DNA from: an uncultured Negativicutes bacterium
GTDB taxonomy: Bacteria > Bacillota > Negativicutes > Veillonellales > Megasphaeraceae
DNA length: 64,000 nucleotides
Reading direction: 5' to 3'
Assembly: GCA_900752195.1 (NCBI GenBank)
Contig: CAADUJ010000017.1
Span: forward strand, 1 to 64,000
Shown: piece by piece, positions 49,932-59,380 of the stretch
How the letters are laid out: every line of letters begins with the position of its first letter
Numbering within the stretch: the stretch's first letter is position 1
Made by a program: the position numbers and the translations under genes
The notes under the pieces: model-generated
Database searches by the model: none
What the model was told of the DNA's origin: nothing
Seen by the model: the letters and a program-made list of their open reading frames with translations, nothing else

Positions 49932-50723
49932 TTACAACACGGACTGTAATTTATTCCGCAGTCTATCTATAATGAGCTGCCTATGGCCTTCGTTGGCGAC
50001 TTGTGATACCCTGTAGCCAATGAAAATGGGATTCGTCAGGAAACGTGGCACAATCTTGACGTACAAGGCATCGTCATCGGGAAAGTCATAGTAAAAGATA
50101 TTGTAGCTTTCGTTAACCCATAAAAAATCATGGAGAAAATACTGGGCTACGCCCTGCATATAGCGTACAAATCTCGGTAAGTGTTCAGGGTCTCTTAAAA
50201 TGACGTTGACTTCATAAAACCCGACGATAGGATGGGTCGAAATATTTACTTCCAGCCCGGCTTCTTTTAGGACCGGCGTGCCTGCAAGATGGTAAGGCTT
50301 GATATCGATGTGATAATCATAGTTCGTCAGGCCGACGATTTGCGAATGGGGATGGTGAATAGTGCCGCCCGACATAGGCCCATAATTGCGGTAGAACAGA
50401 ACAGATGCAAACCTGTTCATTTCCTTGACATAACGCCACTTTTCCAGACAAAAGGAGACGAGATCCGCGGCGTAGTCAGGGGTATAGTCTGAGAATTCTC
50501 CGTTGTCATCATCTGTTTCAATGATAAGGGTCTGCCATGTATCTTTCAAGACGGGAAACGCATTTTCCAGCCAAATCATGGGCCCTCTTTTGTCAAGGAT
50601 ATTTTTAAGATGGGCAACATCACAAAAGGGACAATACGAAGCATCGCGATGAACCGTATCGGGCTTTGTCTTCCCTATATCGAGATTGTATTCTAAAATG
50701 TGCGTAGTAGGATTAAATTTCAT
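49932..50723 (-). CDS. DUF4931/GalT-like HIT-superfamily protein
   Basis: The 263-residue protein has a zinc-like CPFC near residue 32, NAFPVLKDTW and the active-site-like GGTIHHPHSQIVG (H-x-H-x-Q), as in galactose-1-phosphate uridylyltransferases. The overall length and DUF4931-type sequence suggest a nucleotidyltransferase relative, not a true GalT; no other galactose gene is near. AAGGAGT precedes the ATG. The substrate is unknown. Confidence 0.8.
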   Translation of the reverse strand: MKFNPTTHILEYNLDIGKTKPDTVHRDASYCPFCDVAHLKNILDKRGPMIWLENAFPVLKDTWQTLIIETDDDNGEFSDYTPDYAADLVSFCLEKWRYVKEMNRFASVLFYRNYGPMSGGTIHHPHSQIVGLTNYDYHIDIKPYHLAGTPVLKEAGLEVNISTHPIVGFYEVNVILRDPEHLPRFVRYMQGVAQYFLHDFLWVNESYNIFYYDFPDDDALYVKIVPRFLTNPIFIGYRVSQVANEGHRQLIIDRLRNKLQSVL

Positions 50724-50905
50724 AGCCCTTACTCCTTTGCATGATTCACTTTATTCTAGCATTTTTTAGGTACCTTTTCCAGCCCTGTACCAGGAGACCT
50801 GATGGGCCAGAGGGGAAAGGATTTATACAATCCCTCTTTTCAGGATTTTTTTTACGTGAGATAATAGATTAGATTTTTGATAAAGTTTGATAAAGGATGA
50901 TGTAT

Positions 50906-51976
50906 ATGTCCATACATGATAATATAGATTCTCCAAACCATAGTTGGGCCAGTGCGTTATTAGACTGGTTTCAAGCTCATCGGCGTGACCTTCCCTGGCG
51001 CGAGTCGCCTCGCGATCCCTATGGGGTGTGGGTTTCGGAAATCATGCTACAACAGACAAGGGTAGAGGCCGTAAAGCCGTATTATGAAAATTGGATGACT
51101 CGTTTTCCTACCCTTGCTTCACTGGCTGAAGCGGATGAAGACGAGGTTCTGCGCCAATGGCAGGGGCTCGGTTATTATTCCAGGGCCCGTAATCTTCATG
51201 AGGCCGTCCAGGAAGTCCAAAAATCCTATGGTGGAGCTGTGCCGCAGACTTTGAAAGAAATGAAATCCTTAAAAGGTGTCGGTGACTATACGGCTGGAGC
51301 TGTTCTCAGTATTGCGTATGGAAAGGCCGTGCCTGCCGTGGACGGTAATGTACTGCGAATATTTTCCCGCCTCTATGGCATAGAAGAGAACATTTTATCA
51401 CCGGCTGTGAAAAAAGAAGTAACGGCTCTTGCAGAAACGCAGATTCCCCATGACAGGCCTGGCGATTTCAATGAAGCCCTTATGGATTTTGGCGCTACTG
51501 TATGTATCCCCAAAAATCCCCGCTGTGAAGAATGCCCTGTCGTATCCTATTGTCAGGCCCATCATGACGGTAAACAGCATGAATTGCCACTGCGGCTTCG
51601 GAAAAAAGATATTCCTACCGAAAAGATTGCAGTCCTTGTCGTATCATATGGTCATTCATGGCTCATCCATCGCCGTCCATCGAAAGGATTATTGGCGAAA
51701 ATGTGGGAATTCCCTAATGCTGTCATGGCTGGTAATGGACCAGATGAAGTAGAGGCTCTTGTCCATTCCCTGGGAGTAGAATGGGACCATAACGTAACGT
51801 TCTGCGGCGAAGTAATGCACGTGTTTTCTCATAAGCGATGGCATATGATGATCTATTCTGTAGAAGCAATAGAAAAGACTACTATAGGAAAGGAGGATTG
51901 GCAGTGGTTGAAACGTAGCGATGTTACGACTGTTCCCTGGGCAGGCCCCCACGGGAAAATCACTGCTATGGTGTGA
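50906..51976 (+). CDS. mutY: A/G-specific adenine glycosylase
   Basis: The 356-residue DNA-repair enzyme removes adenine mispaired with 8-oxoguanine. It has the catalytic Glu region SEIMLQQTRVEAV, the helix-hairpin-helix LKGVGDYTAGAV followed by catalytic Asp in VDGNVLRIFS, the 4Fe-4S loop CIPKNPRCEECPVVSYC and a C-terminal NUDIX-like domain for 8-oxoG recognition. Three ATGs are in frame at 50897, 50900 and 50906; AAAGG stands at good distance only from the last. Its end overlaps the next start. Confidence 0.95.
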   Translation: MSIHDNIDSPNHSWASALLDWFQAHRRDLPWRESPRDPYGVWVSEIMLQQTRVEAVKPYYENWMTRFPTLASLAEADEDEVLRQWQGLGYYSRARNLHEAVQEVQKSYGGAVPQTLKEMKSLKGVGDYTAGAVLSIAYGKAVPAVDGNVLRIFSRLYGIEENILSPAVKKEVTALAETQIPHDRPGDFNEALMDFGATVCIPKNPRCEECPVVSYCQAHHDGKQHELPLRLRKKDIPTEKIAVLVVSYGHSWLIHRRPSKGLLAKMWEFPNAVMAGNGPDEVEALVHSLGVEWDHNVTFCGEVMHVFSHKRWHMMIYSVEAIEKTTIGKEDWQWLKRSDVTTVPWAGPHGKITAMV

Positions 51977-53232
51977 TGCGAGGCATGTTCTTTTTACTGT
52001 TTATGATTGTGTTGTCTCTTTTTTCAGTGGGGACCATCATTCTTTGGAACTATATACGCCGCGGCAATCGCTATATGGCCAAAATCGCTATGGGTCTTGC
52101 TGTCACTGTCGTTGCTTGTGGAGAGCTCAGCCTCTACGGAACGGCATACCAGAATATGGAACCTTCTTTCTGGCTGGACATCATTCATGGTGGAGCACTT
52201 GCTTCTGTTTCATGGCTCATGGCTTTTTTACTGGCGTTCCCAGTGATTCTCGTTGTCGCCATTATGGTAGCCATAGCCCGTCTTTTTAGAGCACCTCAAA
52301 AGGACAGGGCTGATCAGAGTCAGATTCCAGTACAAGCGACAGGCCTTTCCCGTCGTAAATTCCTGACATATGCGTCTACTGCCATTCCTGCCGCAGCCCT
52401 TTTGACGAGTACCGTTGGCAACGTTGTCGGTGAATCGTACCTGGACGTTACGCATAACGATTTATTTTATCCTGATTTGCCCGATTATTTAGACTCGTAT
52501 CGCATCGGACAAATTTCTGATACACACATCGGCCTGTTCTTTTCACCAAAAGATTTGGAAGAGGCCATTTTACGTCTAGCCGAGGAGAACGTACAGCGTT
52601 TGGAAATTACGGGAGATTTAATTGATGAACTTTCTCGGCTTTCGGCCTGTCGCGATGTCTTAAACCGGACGGCGCCGCTGTTTCCTGATGGCATAGATTT
52701 CTGCTATGGAAATCATGAATATTACCGAGGTTTTCAGGCCATTACAGATATGCTTGCGCAAACTCCTGTACGAGTGTTGCGGAATGAATCGTTTTGTGTC
52801 AGTCCGGGAAGAGGCGAGAACATGGCCCATCAATCTGGCAATAGTCTACGTCCTTTCTACATCGCTGCAGTCGATTTCAGTTTTGCTCCCAAAGGCCCGG
52901 AAGATGACGCCCGTCGGGAAAACTATACTGCGCAAGCACTGTCGCAAGTGCCAGATGATGCTTTTACGGTCATGTTGGCACATAACTCATCCTTTATTGA
53001 CGAAGCTTTTTCTCATCACATTCCCCTGCTCATGAGTGGACATACTCACGGTGCGCAATTCGCCTTGATAGGGCCTGTTGTGGAAGCCGTAGGGTTTAAA
53101 TATTTACGGGGAATGTATCAAAAAGACGGTTGCTACGGATATGTAAATAGAGGGACCGGTCATTGGATTCCATTCCGTGTCCTGTGCTCCCGCGAAGCCA
53201 CCGTGTATACGCTGCGAAAAGGAACAACGTAA
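51973..53232 (+). CDS. Membrane-attached YkuE-type metallophosphoesterase with an internal twin-arginine motif
   Basis: The 419-residue protein has three hydrophobic segments in the first 95 residues, a polar linker, then SRRKFLTYASTAIPAAALL (about 119-138), which has the form of a Tat signal, and a phosphoesterase domain: ISDTHIG, ITGDLID, CYGNHEYY, AHNSSF and SGHTHGAQF. Related YkuE proteins are Tat substrates that act at the cell envelope. Here the Tat-like motif is internal, after membrane helices. GTG 51973 and ATG 51976 are both possible starts, overlapping the mutY stop. Confidence 0.85.
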   Translation: MMRGMFFLLFMIVLSLFSVGTIILWNYIRRGNRYMAKIAMGLAVTVVACGELSLYGTAYQNMEPSFWLDIIHGGALASVSWLMAFLLAFPVILVVAIMVAIARLFRAPQKDRADQSQIPVQATGLSRRKFLTYASTAIPAAALLTSTVGNVVGESYLDVTHNDLFYPDLPDYLDSYRIGQISDTHIGLFFSPKDLEEAILRLAEENVQRLEITGDLIDELSRLSACRDVLNRTAPLFPDGIDFCYGNHEYYRGFQAITDMLAQTPVRVLRNESFCVSPGRGENMAHQSGNSLRPFYIAAVDFSFAPKGPEDDARRENYTAQALSQVPDDAFTVMLAHNSSFIDEAFSHHIPLLMSGHTHGAQFALIGPVVEAVGFKYLRGMYQKDGCYGYVNRGTGHWIPFRVLCSREATVYTLRKGTT

Positions 53233-53237
53233 AATAA

Positions 53238-53284
53238 TAAAAAACGTCCCCATAGGCTGTCTGCGAATACTGCTCTATGGGGAC
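53238..53284 (-). terminator. Terminator of the NifX-like gene
   Basis: GTCCCCATAG (53246-53255) pairs with CTATGGGGAC (53275-53284); on the minus strand a TTTTTTATT run follows. Confidence 0.85.
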
Positions 53285-53300
53285 ATTTACATATGTGGTC

Positions 53301-53660
53301 TTAGTGATGGTCGTGACAGGAATGATGAGAATCGCTGCATTGCGGATTAGGGTTATACGACAATGTGCCGTCTAAGAAATTTTGTACGGCCTTATCGGTA
53401 TCGCCAGTTACACCACCAAAGAAACGGATGGACGCAGCTGCCAGGGCATTCTGTGCGCCTGGTCCGATATTGCCGCAAAGTAACGTCTGTACGCCTTTAT
53501 CAGCCAGCCACCGTGCTAAGGGTTCATGACCGACACCATTCGTGTTAAGGACTTCAGAAGAGACGATGTGACCATTTTCAATGGTATAAATCTTAAAGTT
53601 TTCTGTGCGGCCAAAATGTTGGAATACAGAACCATTGTCATACGTAACAGCAATTTTCAT
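53301..53660 (-). CDS. NifX/NafY-type dinitrogenase-cofactor-domain protein
   Basis: The 119-residue protein has the NifB/NifX fold: MKIAVTYDNGSVFQHFGRTE, then LADKGVQTLLCGNIGPGAQN with GCV-like cofactor region, and GGVTGDTDKAVQNFL. It ends in a Cys/His-rich tail (CSDSHHSCHDHH). Such stand-alone proteins are common in non-fixing anaerobes and are thought to carry iron-sulfur or iron-molybdenum-type clusters. No nif genes are seen. AGGAGG precedes the ATG. Confidence 0.88.
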   Translation of the reverse strand: MKIAVTYDNGSVFQHFGRTENFKIYTIENGHIVSSEVLNTNGVGHEPLARWLADKGVQTLLCGNIGPGAQNALAAASIRFFGGVTGDTDKAVQNFLDGTLSYNPNPQCSDSHHSCHDHH

Positions 53661-53777
53661 GATACAAACCTCCTAAAATGACAAATGACAAAAATGTTTG
53701 TATGTAGTATAGCACAGAAATAATAAAAGTGCCATATGTCAATAATAAAAAGATGTTTATAAAACAGGTATAAAAAA

Positions 53778-53803
53778 ACGGTTCCTCATTGCTGAGAAAC
53801 CGT
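53778..53803 (-). terminator. Terminator of the tRNA gene
   Basis: ACGGTTCCTCA (53778-53788) pairs with TGAGAAACCGT (53793-53803) with one mismatch; seven T follow on the minus strand. Confidence 0.85.
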
Positions 53804-53813
53804 ATATGTACTG

Positions 53814-53888
53814 TGGTGCGCCTAGAAGGATTCGAACCTTCGCACCCGGTTCCGGAGACCGGTGCTCTATCCCCTGAGCTATAGGCGC
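53814..53888 (-). tRNA. tRNA-Arg (anticodon CCG)
   Basis: On the minus strand the cloverleaf folds fully: acceptor GCGCCTA/TAGGCGC, D stem GCTC/GAGC, anticodon stem CCGGT/ACCGG with loop CTCCGGA (anticodon CCG, reading CGG), a four-base variable loop, and T arm GAAGG-TTCGAAT-CCTTC. The discriminator A and CCA are encoded at 53817-53814. Confidence 0.95.
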
Positions 53889-53905
53889 ATATGTAACGTA
53901 CTCGA

Positions 53906-54133
53906 CTATAATAGCATAGAACACTGAAATTTGCAAGCTTTTTTAGGCCTTGTACATAGTGCGGCTGCGCGTGTACAGTCGGTCCATTTCTTTGTGATGT
54001 CATCCATTTCATGACAATGTCTTCCCTGTATACGGGTATCAAAAATGAAAGCAATGTCGTCTACACGTTGCAAGGAGAAAAAATGAGCTGCCATGATGGT
54101 TGAGTAAAAATAAAAAAAATCTTCTCCCGTCAT
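53906..54133 (-). CDS. Doubtful 75-residue open frame (DUF3343-like at best)
   Basis: The frame starts MTGEDFFYFYSTIMAAHFFS and has a YST...A pattern and a PR-like TRIQGRHC that loosely recalls DUF3343. It lacks a Shine-Dalgarno site, and its last codons coincide with the tRNA promoter. It may be a remnant of such a gene upstream of iscS. Low confidence. Confidence 0.25.
   Translation of the reverse strand: MTGEDFFYFYSTIMAAHFFSLQRVDDIAFIFDTRIQGRHCHEMDDITKKWTDCTRAAALCTRPKKACKFQCSMLL
53908..53936 (-). promoter_or_regulatory. Promoter of tRNA-Arg
   Basis: Minus strand: TTGCAA (53936-53931), 17 bases, TATTAT (53913-53908), about 20 bases before the mature tRNA. Confidence 0.75.
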
Positions 54134-54182
54134 CTTTTTTATGGTATCATATAAAATAGACTTAAAATGGAGTTGAGTAGTA

Positions 54183-55310
54183 ATGGAACGGATTTACCTC
54201 GATCATGCAGCAGCTACGCCTCTTGATGAAAGAGTCCTTCATGAAATGTTGCCGTATTTAACAAGTGAATATGGAAATCCTTCAAGTCTGCACTATTTTG
54301 GCCAGAAGGCTCGGAGTGCAGTCCAGCATGCTCGGTCTCAAGTGGCTCATGGATTAGGTGCAGCGCCAGAGGATATCGTCTTTACGAGCGGTGGCACTGA
54401 AGCGGATAATTTAGCAATTCTTGGGTATTTGCGGGCTAATCATCCTGAAGGTGGACACATTATTACATCAGCTGTTGAGCATCATGCTGTCCTCCGTACG
54501 TTTGAAGCGATGGCACAAAAAGGATATGATGTAACGTTTCTTCCTGTCAACTCTGATGGACGCATCTCCGTTGCAGATGCAAAAGCAGCGATTCGTCCTG
54601 ATACGGTTCTCTTATCGTGTATGTATGGGAACAACGAAACGGGGATGGTTCAGCCTGTTGATGAGTTAGGTGTATTAGCCAGGGAGTATGACATTCCTTT
54701 TCACGTTGATGCCGTTCAAGCACTAGGTTATATTCCTATCCGCCCCATAGAACAGCATATTGATATGCTGACCTGCTGTGGCCATAAGATATACGGCCCA
54801 AAAGGAATCGGAGCCTTATATGTCCGGCATGGGCTAACGTTAGTCTCTGAGGCTTATGGCGGCCCACAAGAGCATCGCCTTCGGGCAGGAACAGAAAATG
54901 TCCCGGCTATTGTGGGCTTTGGTAAGGCCGTTGAAATATTAGAGAGTGAACGTAACGAACGGTCTGAACATGCCCGTTCTTTAAAACAATATTTGTATAA
55001 TCATCTGATCAAGGGAAATGACCGGTTCCATTTAAACGGTACGCTGGAACATTCATTGCCCAATATAATTGATTTCAGTGTTCGCGGATGGGATAGTGCC
55101 ATTATGCTCATTGCGCTCGACAAAGCAGGAATCGCTGTTTCTGCCGGCTCAGCCTGTGAAGCTGGTGCCGTAGAGCCTTCCCACGTTCTTCAGGCCATGG
55201 GGCTTGATAAAACATGGTTAACAAGTAGCATACGCATATCGTTTGGTCGTTCTAATACGACAGAACAGCTCGATACCGTCATTGCAACCCTGAACAATCT
55301 GGTTGGCTAA
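54183..55310 (+). CDS. iscS: Cysteine desulfurase
   Basis: The 375-residue PLP enzyme takes sulfur from cysteine. It has DHAAATPLDERV at the start, TSGGTEADNLAI, HVDAVQALG, the PLP lysine in TCCGHKIYGPKGIGALYV and the active-site cysteine loop in SAGSACEAGAVEPSHVL. It is of the IscS/NifS class. mnmA follows 13 bases later, so this enzyme is the likely sulfur donor for tRNA thiolation and possibly for cluster assembly. GGAG lies before the ATG. Confidence 0.93.
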   Translation: MERIYLDHAAATPLDERVLHEMLPYLTSEYGNPSSLHYFGQKARSAVQHARSQVAHGLGAAPEDIVFTSGGTEADNLAILGYLRANHPEGGHIITSAVEHHAVLRTFEAMAQKGYDVTFLPVNSDGRISVADAKAAIRPDTVLLSCMYGNNETGMVQPVDELGVLAREYDIPFHVDAVQALGYIPIRPIEQHIDMLTCCGHKIYGPKGIGALYVRHGLTLVSEAYGGPQEHRLRAGTENVPAIVGFGKAVEILESERNERSEHARSLKQYLYNHLIKGNDRFHLNGTLEHSLPNIIDFSVRGWDSAIMLIALDKAGIAVSAGSACEAGAVEPSHVLQAMGLDKTWLTSSIRISFGRSNTTEQLDTVIATLNNLVG

Positions 55311-55323
55311 AAAGGAGATATAT

Positions 55324-56409
55324 ATGAAGAAATGTGTAGCCGTCGCTATGAGCGGCGGTGTAGATAGCTCTGTTACAGCAGCACTGTTAAAAGAACAAGG
55401 CTATGATGTCATTGGCATTACATTGCGGTTATGGGAAGAAGACCCTGTGTGTGCTCCCGTTGAAAATATCCATTCGTGCTGCTCCTTATCTGCTGTAGAT
55501 GACGCAAAGGCCGTTGCCGCGGTCATCGGTATCCCTCATTATACCTTAGACTATCGGAAACCCTTCCGGAACGATGTCATCCAGTATTTTATTCGTTCCT
55601 ATACGGAAGGGCGCACTCCCAATCCGTGCATTGCGTGTAATAAATTCATAAAGTTTGGTCTTTTATGGGAACAAGCGCAAAAATTTGGCGCTCAATACCT
55701 TGCGACAGGCCATTATGCACAAATCCGTTACAACGATGGTAATCAACGCTATGAATTGCTTCGCGGTGCTGATCGGCGCAAAGATCAGTCTTATGTGTTA
55801 TATCAGCTGAATCAGGATTTGTTGCCCCATATCCTGTTTCCGATGGCAGCATATGAAAAGTCAGAAACGCGGGAAATGGCAAAAAAATACAACCTCCCCG
55901 TTTTCAATAAGCCTGAAAGTCAGGATATTTGTTTCATACCAGATAATGATTACAAGGGATTTTTGAAAAAAGAAGTCCCGAAAAGCTTCAAACCTGGTGA
56001 TTTTGTCGATGTAAAGGGCCATGTCTTAGGTCGGCACAATGGCATTCCCTGTTATACGGTAGGGCAGCGCCGAGGGCTTCATCTCGGAGGGCCTGGTGGT
56101 CCTTTTTATGTCGTTGCTCTCGATGTCCCACACAACCGCGTCATCGTCGGAACTGAGCAAGATTTATTCCGGACCGATGTCGATGCCGTAGATGTGTCGT
56201 GGGTCGAAGGTATTCCCAAGACGCCATTTAAGGCTCTTGGCAAGATTCGCTATGCAGCGCCCGAATCACCATGCATGGTATATCCCGATGGAAACGGGAT
56301 GCACGTCGTATTTGAAAAAGCTCAACGCGCCGTGACAGCAGGACAGGCCCTGGTTCTCTATGACAGAGAAACGGGTGAACGGGTCCTCGGTGGCGGCGTC
56401 ATCATTTGA
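55324..56409 (+). CDS. mnmA: tRNA 2-thiouridylase MnmA
   Basis: The 361-residue ATP-pyrophosphatase thiolates U34 of tRNAs for Glu, Gln and Lys. It has the PP-loop AMSGGVDSSV, the catalytic cysteines in NPCIACNKFIKFG and ESQDICFIP, and the C-terminal beta-barrel (GQRRGLHLGG). ATG 55324 follows AAAAAGGAG; the longer start at 55303 overlaps iscS and this ribosome site. Sulfur should come from the adjacent desulfurase. Confidence 0.95.
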   Translation: MKKCVAVAMSGGVDSSVTAALLKEQGYDVIGITLRLWEEDPVCAPVENIHSCCSLSAVDDAKAVAAVIGIPHYTLDYRKPFRNDVIQYFIRSYTEGRTPNPCIACNKFIKFGLLWEQAQKFGAQYLATGHYAQIRYNDGNQRYELLRGADRRKDQSYVLYQLNQDLLPHILFPMAAYEKSETREMAKKYNLPVFNKPESQDICFIPDNDYKGFLKKEVPKSFKPGDFVDVKGHVLGRHNGIPCYTVGQRRGLHLGGPGGPFYVVALDVPHNRVIVGTEQDLFRTDVDAVDVSWVEGIPKTPFKALGKIRYAAPESPCMVYPDGNGMHVVFEKAQRAVTAGQALVLYDRETGERVLGGGVII

Positions 56410-56427
56410 AAGTAGAGGAGAACAACC

Positions 56428-58230
56428 GTGTCAACTGAACATATCCGTAATTTTTCGATTATTGCACATATCGACCATGGTAAATCGACGTTAGCCGATC
56501 GTCTTTTAGAACGGACTGGTACCGTATCAAAACGAGAAATGGAAGACCAGCTTCTCGATTCAATGGATCTGGAACGAGAACGAGGAATCACGATTAAGGC
56601 CCAGTCGGCACGTCTTGTCTATGATGCAAAAGATGGTAACCAATATATCTTGAACCTCATCGATACGCCGGGGCACGTCGACTTCAACTATGAAGTATCC
56701 CGGAGTCTGGCAGCCTGTGATGGAGCCCTTCTCATCGTCGATGCAACGCAGGGCGTCGAAGCACAGACACTAGCAAACGTCTATTTGGCATTGGAACATG
56801 ATTTGGAAATCATTCCTATTATCAATAAGATTGATTTGCCTAGCGCTGACCCTGAACGGGTACGCAAGGAAATTGAAGATGTCATCGGTCTTGACGGTAG
56901 TGATGCCATTGAAGTCAGTGCCAAGACTGGTTTTGGTGTCGATGAAGTGCTGGAAGCTATTGTCCAACGTATCCCGGCACCGGAAGATGCAGCTGATAAA
57001 CCGTTGCGGGCGCTCATATTCGATTCCCATTTTGATCCGTACAAAGGTGCTATCGCGAATATCCGTATCATGGAAGGCAGCCTCAAAACGGGTGATACGA
57101 TTCGGATGATGGCATCGGGCATGGAATTTGACGTGACAGAAGTAGGCGTCTTCATTCCACAGATGCATGCTATGCAGTCCCTTGAATGTGGCAGCGTTGG
57201 CTATTTAGCAGCAAGCATGAAAAATGTCCGCGATTGTCGTGTCGGTGATACTGTGACGCTGGCGATGAACCCTGCCAAGGAAGCATTGCCAGGCTATCGT
57301 AAAGCTACGCCGATGGTGTATTGCGGCCTTTATCCTGTGGAAACGAATGAATACGATAATCTTCGTGACGCTCTGGAAAAGCTTCACCTCAATGATGCAG
57401 CCTTATTGTTCGAACCAGAAACGTCTACGGCTCTGGGCTTTGGCTTCCGCTGTGGCTTCCTGGGCCTTCTTCACATGGATGTCGTCAAGGAACGATTGGA
57501 ACGGGAATACGGTTTATCTCTCATTACGACGGCGCCGTCTGTCATTTATCACGTGTATTGCACAGATGGCACGATGGTGGAAGTGGACAACCCATCTCTC
57601 ATGCCGGATATGACGAAAATCGATCATATAGAAGAACCGCTGGTCAAGACGACTATCATTATTCCAAAAGATATGGTCGGTACGGTCATGGAAATTTCCC
57701 AGAACCGTCGCGGCCAATATGTAACTATGGATTATCTCGATGATACGCGGGTATCTCTCATTTATAATCTGCCTCTTTGTGAAATTCTCTACGACTATTT
57801 CGATGTCCTTAAATCGGCTACTCGCGGCTATGCTTCGCTAGATTATGAACTTAACGGGTATCAGGTCTCGCCTATGGTGAAGATGGATATTCTCATCAAT
57901 GGCGACATCGTCGATGCCTTGAGCGTTATCGTCCATAAGGAATTCGCCGCTCGTCGTGGCAGAGCTCTGGTAGAAAAATTGCGTAGTCTCATTCCGCGTC
58001 AGCTTTTCCAGATTCCTATCCAGGCAGCTGTCGGTAATAAAATCATTGCCCGTGAAAACGTAGCGGCTCTTCGCAAAGACGTCCTGGCTAAGTGCTATGG
58101 CGGCGATATTTCCCGTAAACGTAAGCTTTTGGAAAAGCAGAAAGAAGGGAAAAAGCGCATGAAGCAGGTGGGAAGTGTAGAAATACCACAGGAAGCATTC
58201 ATGGCAGTTCTTCAGGTAGAGGATTCGTAA
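56428..58230 (+). CDS. lepA: Elongation factor 4 (LepA)
   Basis: The 600-residue ribosomal GTPase has G1 AHIDHGKSTLADRLL, G3 DTPGHVDFNYE, G4 NKIDLP, the EF-G-like domains II, III and V, and the LepA-specific C-terminal domain (about 490-600; GRALVEKLRSLIPRQ). It acts on stalled or mistranslocated ribosomes. The start is GTG, with AGAGGAGAA upstream. Its last base overlaps the hemW ATG. Confidence 0.97.
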   Translation: MSTEHIRNFSIIAHIDHGKSTLADRLLERTGTVSKREMEDQLLDSMDLERERGITIKAQSARLVYDAKDGNQYILNLIDTPGHVDFNYEVSRSLAACDGALLIVDATQGVEAQTLANVYLALEHDLEIIPIINKIDLPSADPERVRKEIEDVIGLDGSDAIEVSAKTGFGVDEVLEAIVQRIPAPEDAADKPLRALIFDSHFDPYKGAIANIRIMEGSLKTGDTIRMMASGMEFDVTEVGVFIPQMHAMQSLECGSVGYLAASMKNVRDCRVGDTVTLAMNPAKEALPGYRKATPMVYCGLYPVETNEYDNLRDALEKLHLNDAALLFEPETSTALGFGFRCGFLGLLHMDVVKERLEREYGLSLITTAPSVIYHVYCTDGTMVEVDNPSLMPDMTKIDHIEEPLVKTTIIIPKDMVGTVMEISQNRRGQYVTMDYLDDTRVSLIYNLPLCEILYDYFDVLKSATRGYASLDYELNGYQVSPMVKMDILINGDIVDALSVIVHKEFAARRGRALVEKLRSLIPRQLFQIPIQAAVGNKIIARENVAALRKDVLAKCYGGDISRKRKLLEKQKEGKKRMKQVGSVEIPQEAFMAVLQVEDS

Positions 58231-59351
58231 TGCTCGGTCTGTACATACACATTCCCTTTTGCCACAGTAAATGCCGTTATTGTGATTTTCCGTCCTATGC
58301 CCATATGGAAACGTTTTTTTCCGACTATGTAGATGCATTGTGCCGCGAAATCAGTACAAGCCATCAAAAAGGGCAGCGTGTCGATACGATATATTTTGGT
58401 GGCGGTACACCTTCACTTCTTTCAATCGAGCAATTGAATCGTATTATGACAGCCCTCACGAAGACATTTACTCTTTCAACGGATTCAGAAATTACGATAG
58501 AAGGTAATCCTGAAAGCCTCTATCCAGCGTATATGAGGAGCCTTGTCGCGATTGGCTTCAATCGCATCAGCATTGGCATCCAGTCTTTTCAACCGGCCCT
58601 GTTGCAGAAACTGGGCCGTATTCATTCGTCTGAAGAAGCTGTCCATGCTGTTACAGAAGCCTATGATGCAGGTTTTGCCAATATTTCTGCCGATTTAATG
58701 TATGGTTTGCCGGGACAGACTGTAGCGCATGTGCAAGACGATGTACATAGGCTGATCGCACTGCCTGTTTCTCATGCTTCCATATATAGTCTGATCGTAG
58801 AAGAAGGAACCTGGTTATATCGAGATGTCGAGAAAGGATTCCTTTCATTGCCAAAAGACCAGGATGTAGAAGCTATGGCGGATTGCGTTCATTCCATTAT
58901 GAGCGACGCTGGCTTTGAACACTATGAAATTTCAAGCTATGCTTTGCCGGGAAAACGATCTCGTCATAATTCAAAATATTGGACGTACGAAGACTACTTG
59001 GGCTTTGGCGCATCGGCTCATTCTTTCTATGGCGGTGAACGATATGCCAATATCCACACCATCCCTGGCTATATTCAGAAAGCTGGGCACGAGTCACTGC
59101 ATCAGGAACGTGTCACCATTGATGAAAAAAGGGGACAAGAAGATTTTTGTTTTCTAGCACTTCGCATGATAGATGGCATAGAGTATGAAGCCTTTCAAAA
59201 ACGTTTTGGCGTCACAATAGAATCTCAGTTCGGTCCTGTTATCAATCATCTCATGGAGCAGGGATTTCTTGAAAAGACGGCTCGCGGCTGCAAGCTGACA
59301 GCTCGAGGATTGTCGTATGGAAATTACGTATTCAGCCAGTTTATCCGTTGA
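58230..59351 (+). CDS. hemW: Radical-SAM heme chaperone HemW
   Basis: The 373-residue protein has the HemW pattern FCHSKCRYCDF with cluster cysteines C11, C15 and C18, FGGGTPSLLS, the radical-SAM barrel and the C-terminal HemN-like domain. HemW binds heme and delivers it to target proteins; it is not a coproporphyrinogen oxidase, though often so annotated. It overlaps lepA by one base, a very common gene order. Confidence 0.93.
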   Translation: MLGLYIHIPFCHSKCRYCDFPSYAHMETFFSDYVDALCREISTSHQKGQRVDTIYFGGGTPSLLSIEQLNRIMTALTKTFTLSTDSEITIEGNPESLYPAYMRSLVAIGFNRISIGIQSFQPALLQKLGRIHSSEEAVHAVTEAYDAGFANISADLMYGLPGQTVAHVQDDVHRLIALPVSHASIYSLIVEEGTWLYRDVEKGFLSLPKDQDVEAMADCVHSIMSDAGFEHYEISSYALPGKRSRHNSKYWTYEDYLGFGASAHSFYGGERYANIHTIPGYIQKAGHESLHQERVTIDEKRGQEDFCFLALRMIDGIEYEAFQKRFGVTIESQFGPVINHLMEQGFLEKTARGCKLTARGLSYGNYVFSQFIR

Positions 59352-59380
59352 TGGAACACATCCTAACAAAGGAGGCACCT

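Noticed and set aside
53638..54054. 138-codon minus-strand frame across the tRNA gene
   Set aside because: It reads through the tRNA, its promoter and its terminator, so it is a chance frame.
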